The position numbers were made by a program, and so were the translations under genes. Below are positions 61,840 to 64,000 of a stretch of 64,000 nt of DNA, one piece after another (positions within the stretch are counted from its first letter, which is position 1; each line of letters starts with the position of its first letter). The notes beneath the pieces are model-generated. The model was not told where the DNA came from. It made no database searches and was given only the letters and a program-made list of their open reading frames with translations. The stretch lies in NCBI RefSeq assembly GCF_964031115.1, contig NZ_OZ035006.1:1302001-1366000 (forward strand), read 5' to 3'. The stretch comes from Spiroplasma endosymbiont of Clivina fossor. Its GTDB lineage: Bacteria > Bacillota_I > Bacilli_A > Mycoplasmatales > Nriv7.

Positions 61840-62985
61840 TTTTAATTTTGTCGAAAACTCTTGATATTTATTGAATATACTTAATTTTAGGTATATTTTT
61901 AATATGATAGAGGTGGATAATAATTATGGAAAAAATAATTCAAGAACTAGTAAATACTTTAACAGATGATCAATTTTTAGAATTTTATGAAAAAGTCAAA
62001 CAACAAGCAGAATTAATAAAAAAACAAAAACGGTTAAATGAAATTGATCAAAAATTTAGAGCGCAAGGTATTAAATGCCCTAAATGTGAATCTTACCATT
62101 GCGTTAAAAATGGACATAATTCAGAAGGAAAACAAAAATATTTATGTAAAAATTGCCGTGCAAGTTTTGACACTTTTCGTAATCATTTTATTTATTGAAG
62201 TCATTTAAATTATGAACAATGAAATTTATTGATTCAAATTTCATTGCTGGGGCAATCTAGTAAAACAATTTCTCGTTTTATTAAAACTACATTAAAAACT
62301 GCTTGATATAATCGTCAAAAATTAATGAAATCAAAACAATTAGAAAATACCCAATTAAAATTTAAAAAATTATCTGGTAAAATCCAAATCGATGAAACAT
62401 TTATTAAAGAAATCCATAAAGGAAATTTCAAATATAAAACTGATCCACGAAGAATTCACCTTGACCCCTTCGCAACTAATACTAAATGCTGTATTCAAAT
62501 GGCAATTGATAATAATAACAATATTTATGTTAAATCCACAAACACCAAACGTTTACAAAAACAATGAGTTATTGAAAATATGAACAAAGAATTAATTAAC
62601 GAAAATTCAATTATTACTTCTGATATGCAAAAATTATATTTTTTAGTAGCAAAACAAACAAATTCTACTTTATGTGTAACTAAAACAACAATTAATCCTG
62701 AAGCTAGTTATCGTAACTTAAATAAAATCAGTAAATTACAATCTAGTCTTAAAGAAGCCTTAATTCATTATCATGGTTTAGGTTTTACTAATATTCAAAA
62801 TTATTTAAATCTCTGAAAATGAAAATACCAACATAAGGGTTTAACTCCAAACCAACAAACAGCGGTATTATATTTTAATGTATAAAAAAGTTAAAGTAAA
62901 AATAGTAATTTTACATAAAAGCCTTTTAAAATTATCAAGTTGATGATTTTTTTTATTTTATCAAGAGTTTTCGACAAAATTAAAA
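61840..62985 (+). mobile_element. IS1595-like element, copy g, intact
   Basis: 1146 bp with both ends. The flanks (AATAAAAA left, AAAGAAAT right) do not match, and left is chromosomal while right is viral, so the element is a recombination junction and not a simple insertion. Confidence 0.9.
61926..62885 (+). CDS. IS1595/ISXO2-like zinc-ribbon transposase
   Basis: 319 residues, open through five or more TGA Trp codons. Zinc ribbon: CPKC (about residues 51-54) and CKNC (about 75-78). Catalytic core: KIQIDETFIKEIHKGNF, TNTKCCIQMAIDNNNNIYVK, ITSDMQKLYFLVA, LIHYHGLGFTNIQNYLN. Ribosome site GAGGTGG. The family assignment is from domain layout and the 8-bp duplications made by intact copies. Confidence 0.87.
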
Positions 62986-63272
62986 AAAGAAATCAAGTAA
63001 TAGAACATTTATTTAATTTAGGTAAACCGTTTGCGATGTTAATACCATTAGTAAGTATTGCATTAAAACCAATTAGGGAAAAAATAGATCAGTGTGAGTT
63101 ATTAGTTTTTAATAAAAGAATAAAATTTATTGCTTATAATGGTATAGTTTGTAAAAATCCACCAAGTGAAACTGCTTATATTTGTCATAATGTTTTGCCT
63201 AAGCAAATTGTTTATAGAAAATTAAAGGAGTTAAAAAATGAAAGAAAAAATACCATTAAAACTAAGAATTAA
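62986..63272 (+). pseudogene. Methyltransferase-like gene, 5'-truncated (copy C)
   Basis: Codes for the last 93 or so residues of the protein at 4766-5323, starting at KQVIEHLFNLG (here KRNQVIEHLF). The NPPF motif is lost at the IS1595 border. Confidence 0.8.
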
Positions 63273-63591
63273 AAATTATTTTAAAAAGCAGTGGTTAAAA
63301 GTATCATTAAGTATCATTTTCATCTTTATAAGCTTATTAATTTGTAGCCTAATCTCAATGAATACTGAATGAATAAACGGAACAAGTGACCAATTTAATA
63401 AATTTATGAATGAACAAATGGTTAAATTCTTTGGTAAATTCAATAGTGGTATTATGCTAGCGGGAATATTTGTTTTTTGATGAGGCGGAGCAATATATTT
63501 TGCAATTAAATTTGAAAAATTAATCCTCTTTATTATTCAAAAAATTAAAGCAAAAAGAGCCTTGAAAAATGAAATCAAACAAACTAATTAA
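63238..63591 (+). CDS. Plectrovirus membrane protein p117 (copy C)
   Basis: 117 residues, two spans; closer to copy A than to copy B, with a changed loop (SMNTEWINGTSDQF). Confidence 0.75.
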
Positions 63592-63853
63592 TTCTTTAAA
63601 AAAATATTGGTGGAGAATTTTGCCTTACATTTTTATGATTATTATCTTTTTCATTCCATTTTTAAAATTGGAAATTAATGATTTGAAATTATTATATGAA
63701 AAATTTGAAGCATTAATTTCACTTATGATACTAGGATATTTAGATATATGCATTACAATAGCTGTAATTATAAATTGTGGTATTGAGTGACTTATTAAAA
63801 AAATTAAAGAAAAAAGAACAATGAAAAATAAAATATTTAAAAAGGAGTGATAA
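63569..63853 (+). CDS. Plectrovirus membrane protein p94C (p93 homologue, copy C)
   Basis: 94 residues, complete; the uninterrupted site for the IS5 insertion in copy A. Confidence 0.75.
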
Positions 63854-63855
63854 AA

Positions 63856-64000
63856 ATGTTTATGAAAATATTTACCGTCTTAATTATTAGTTTCAATAAC
63901 ATTTTTACCATTCCCCAAAATATTAATAATAACAAAATAACAACACAATCACTAATTAGAAATAAAAGACAAAATAACCAAATTTACGAAAAAGAAGTTA
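63856..64000 (+). CDS. Plectrovirus ORF1, start only (copy C, runs off window)
   Basis: First 48 codons (MFMKIFTVLIISFNNIFTIP). After the shared NKRQNN segment it reads QIYEKEV, unlike both copy A (TYDLKFSEI) and copy B (VYDFEIKGL), so a third domain type may follow outside the window. Preceded by AAAAGGAG. Confidence 0.7.
   Translation, partial: MFMKIFTVLIISFNNIFTIPQNINNNKITTQSLIRNKRQNNQIYEKEV

Noticed and set aside
1-64000. tRNA or rRNA genes
   Set aside because: Looked for CCA-type ends, T-loop GTTCGA-like motifs and rRNA landmarks; none was found.

Overview
The window is a piece of a Spiroplasma chromosome (Mollicutes, probably the citri group). It is very AT-rich, and TGA must be read as tryptophan: nearly every real gene stays open across in-frame TGA codons and closes at TAA or TAG. 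Much of it is occupied by sequence related to the filamentous plectrovirus SpV1, together with many insertion sequences (IS). All coordinates and calls come from reading the sequence; family names come from recognised motifs, and no database was searched.

Housekeeping blocks form four islands. (1) 9008-17405, minus strand: whiA, trxB, lgt, hprK, a broken pstS-like stub, then rbfA, infB, ylxR and nusA. (2) 23290-32189, minus strand: a purine salvage operon (nucleoside-binding lipoprotein, double ATPase, two permeases, deoD and an unknown gene), then a broken XRE regulator and a DUF402 phosphatase-like gene. (3) 36819-38833, plus strand: a catalytically degenerate RNase J followed by the 5' end of ftsK, cut by an IS. 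(4) 50378-50872 and 60498-61777, minus strand: a nucleoside 2-deoxyribosyltransferase, tsaD, and a DeoR-type regulator remnant.

Viral material: copy A (317-8904, plus strand) carries the whole series of small virion genes, the coat protein, a Zot-like ATPase and the large ORF1, but has frameshifts and two IS insertions. Copy B (60276 down to 53491, minus strand) has the same gene order with all genes from p108 to ORF1 open. Copy C starts at 62986 and runs off the right edge. Fragments lie at 32698-33414 and 49619-50235, and a disrupted viral-type transposase at 44643-46805. A related but different virus-like or satellite element fills about 17424-19103. No copy in the window is a complete virus, and no replication initiator was found.

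Insertion sequences: seven copies of a 1068-bp IS5-family element (3-bp duplications, -1 frameshift), an IS256-family element of 1321 bp (8-bp duplications), and an IS1595/ISXO2-like element of 1146 bp (8-bp duplications), plus diverged relatives of two of them. They are nested up to three deep and have cut ftsK, viral genes and a secreted propeller-like protein.

The most interesting observations are: ORF1, the presumed receptor-binding virion protein, carries an exchangeable N-terminal domain that also exists alone as a chromosomally located lipoprotein; the viral transposase unit appears to move like an IS481-type element, with TTGT ends and a 14-bp target duplication now split 13 kb apart by a rearrangement; a C10 tract controls the C-terminal anchor of ORF1; a viral leader hairpin shows a compensatory base change; and two subunits of the nucleoside transporter carry large lysine-rich additions.
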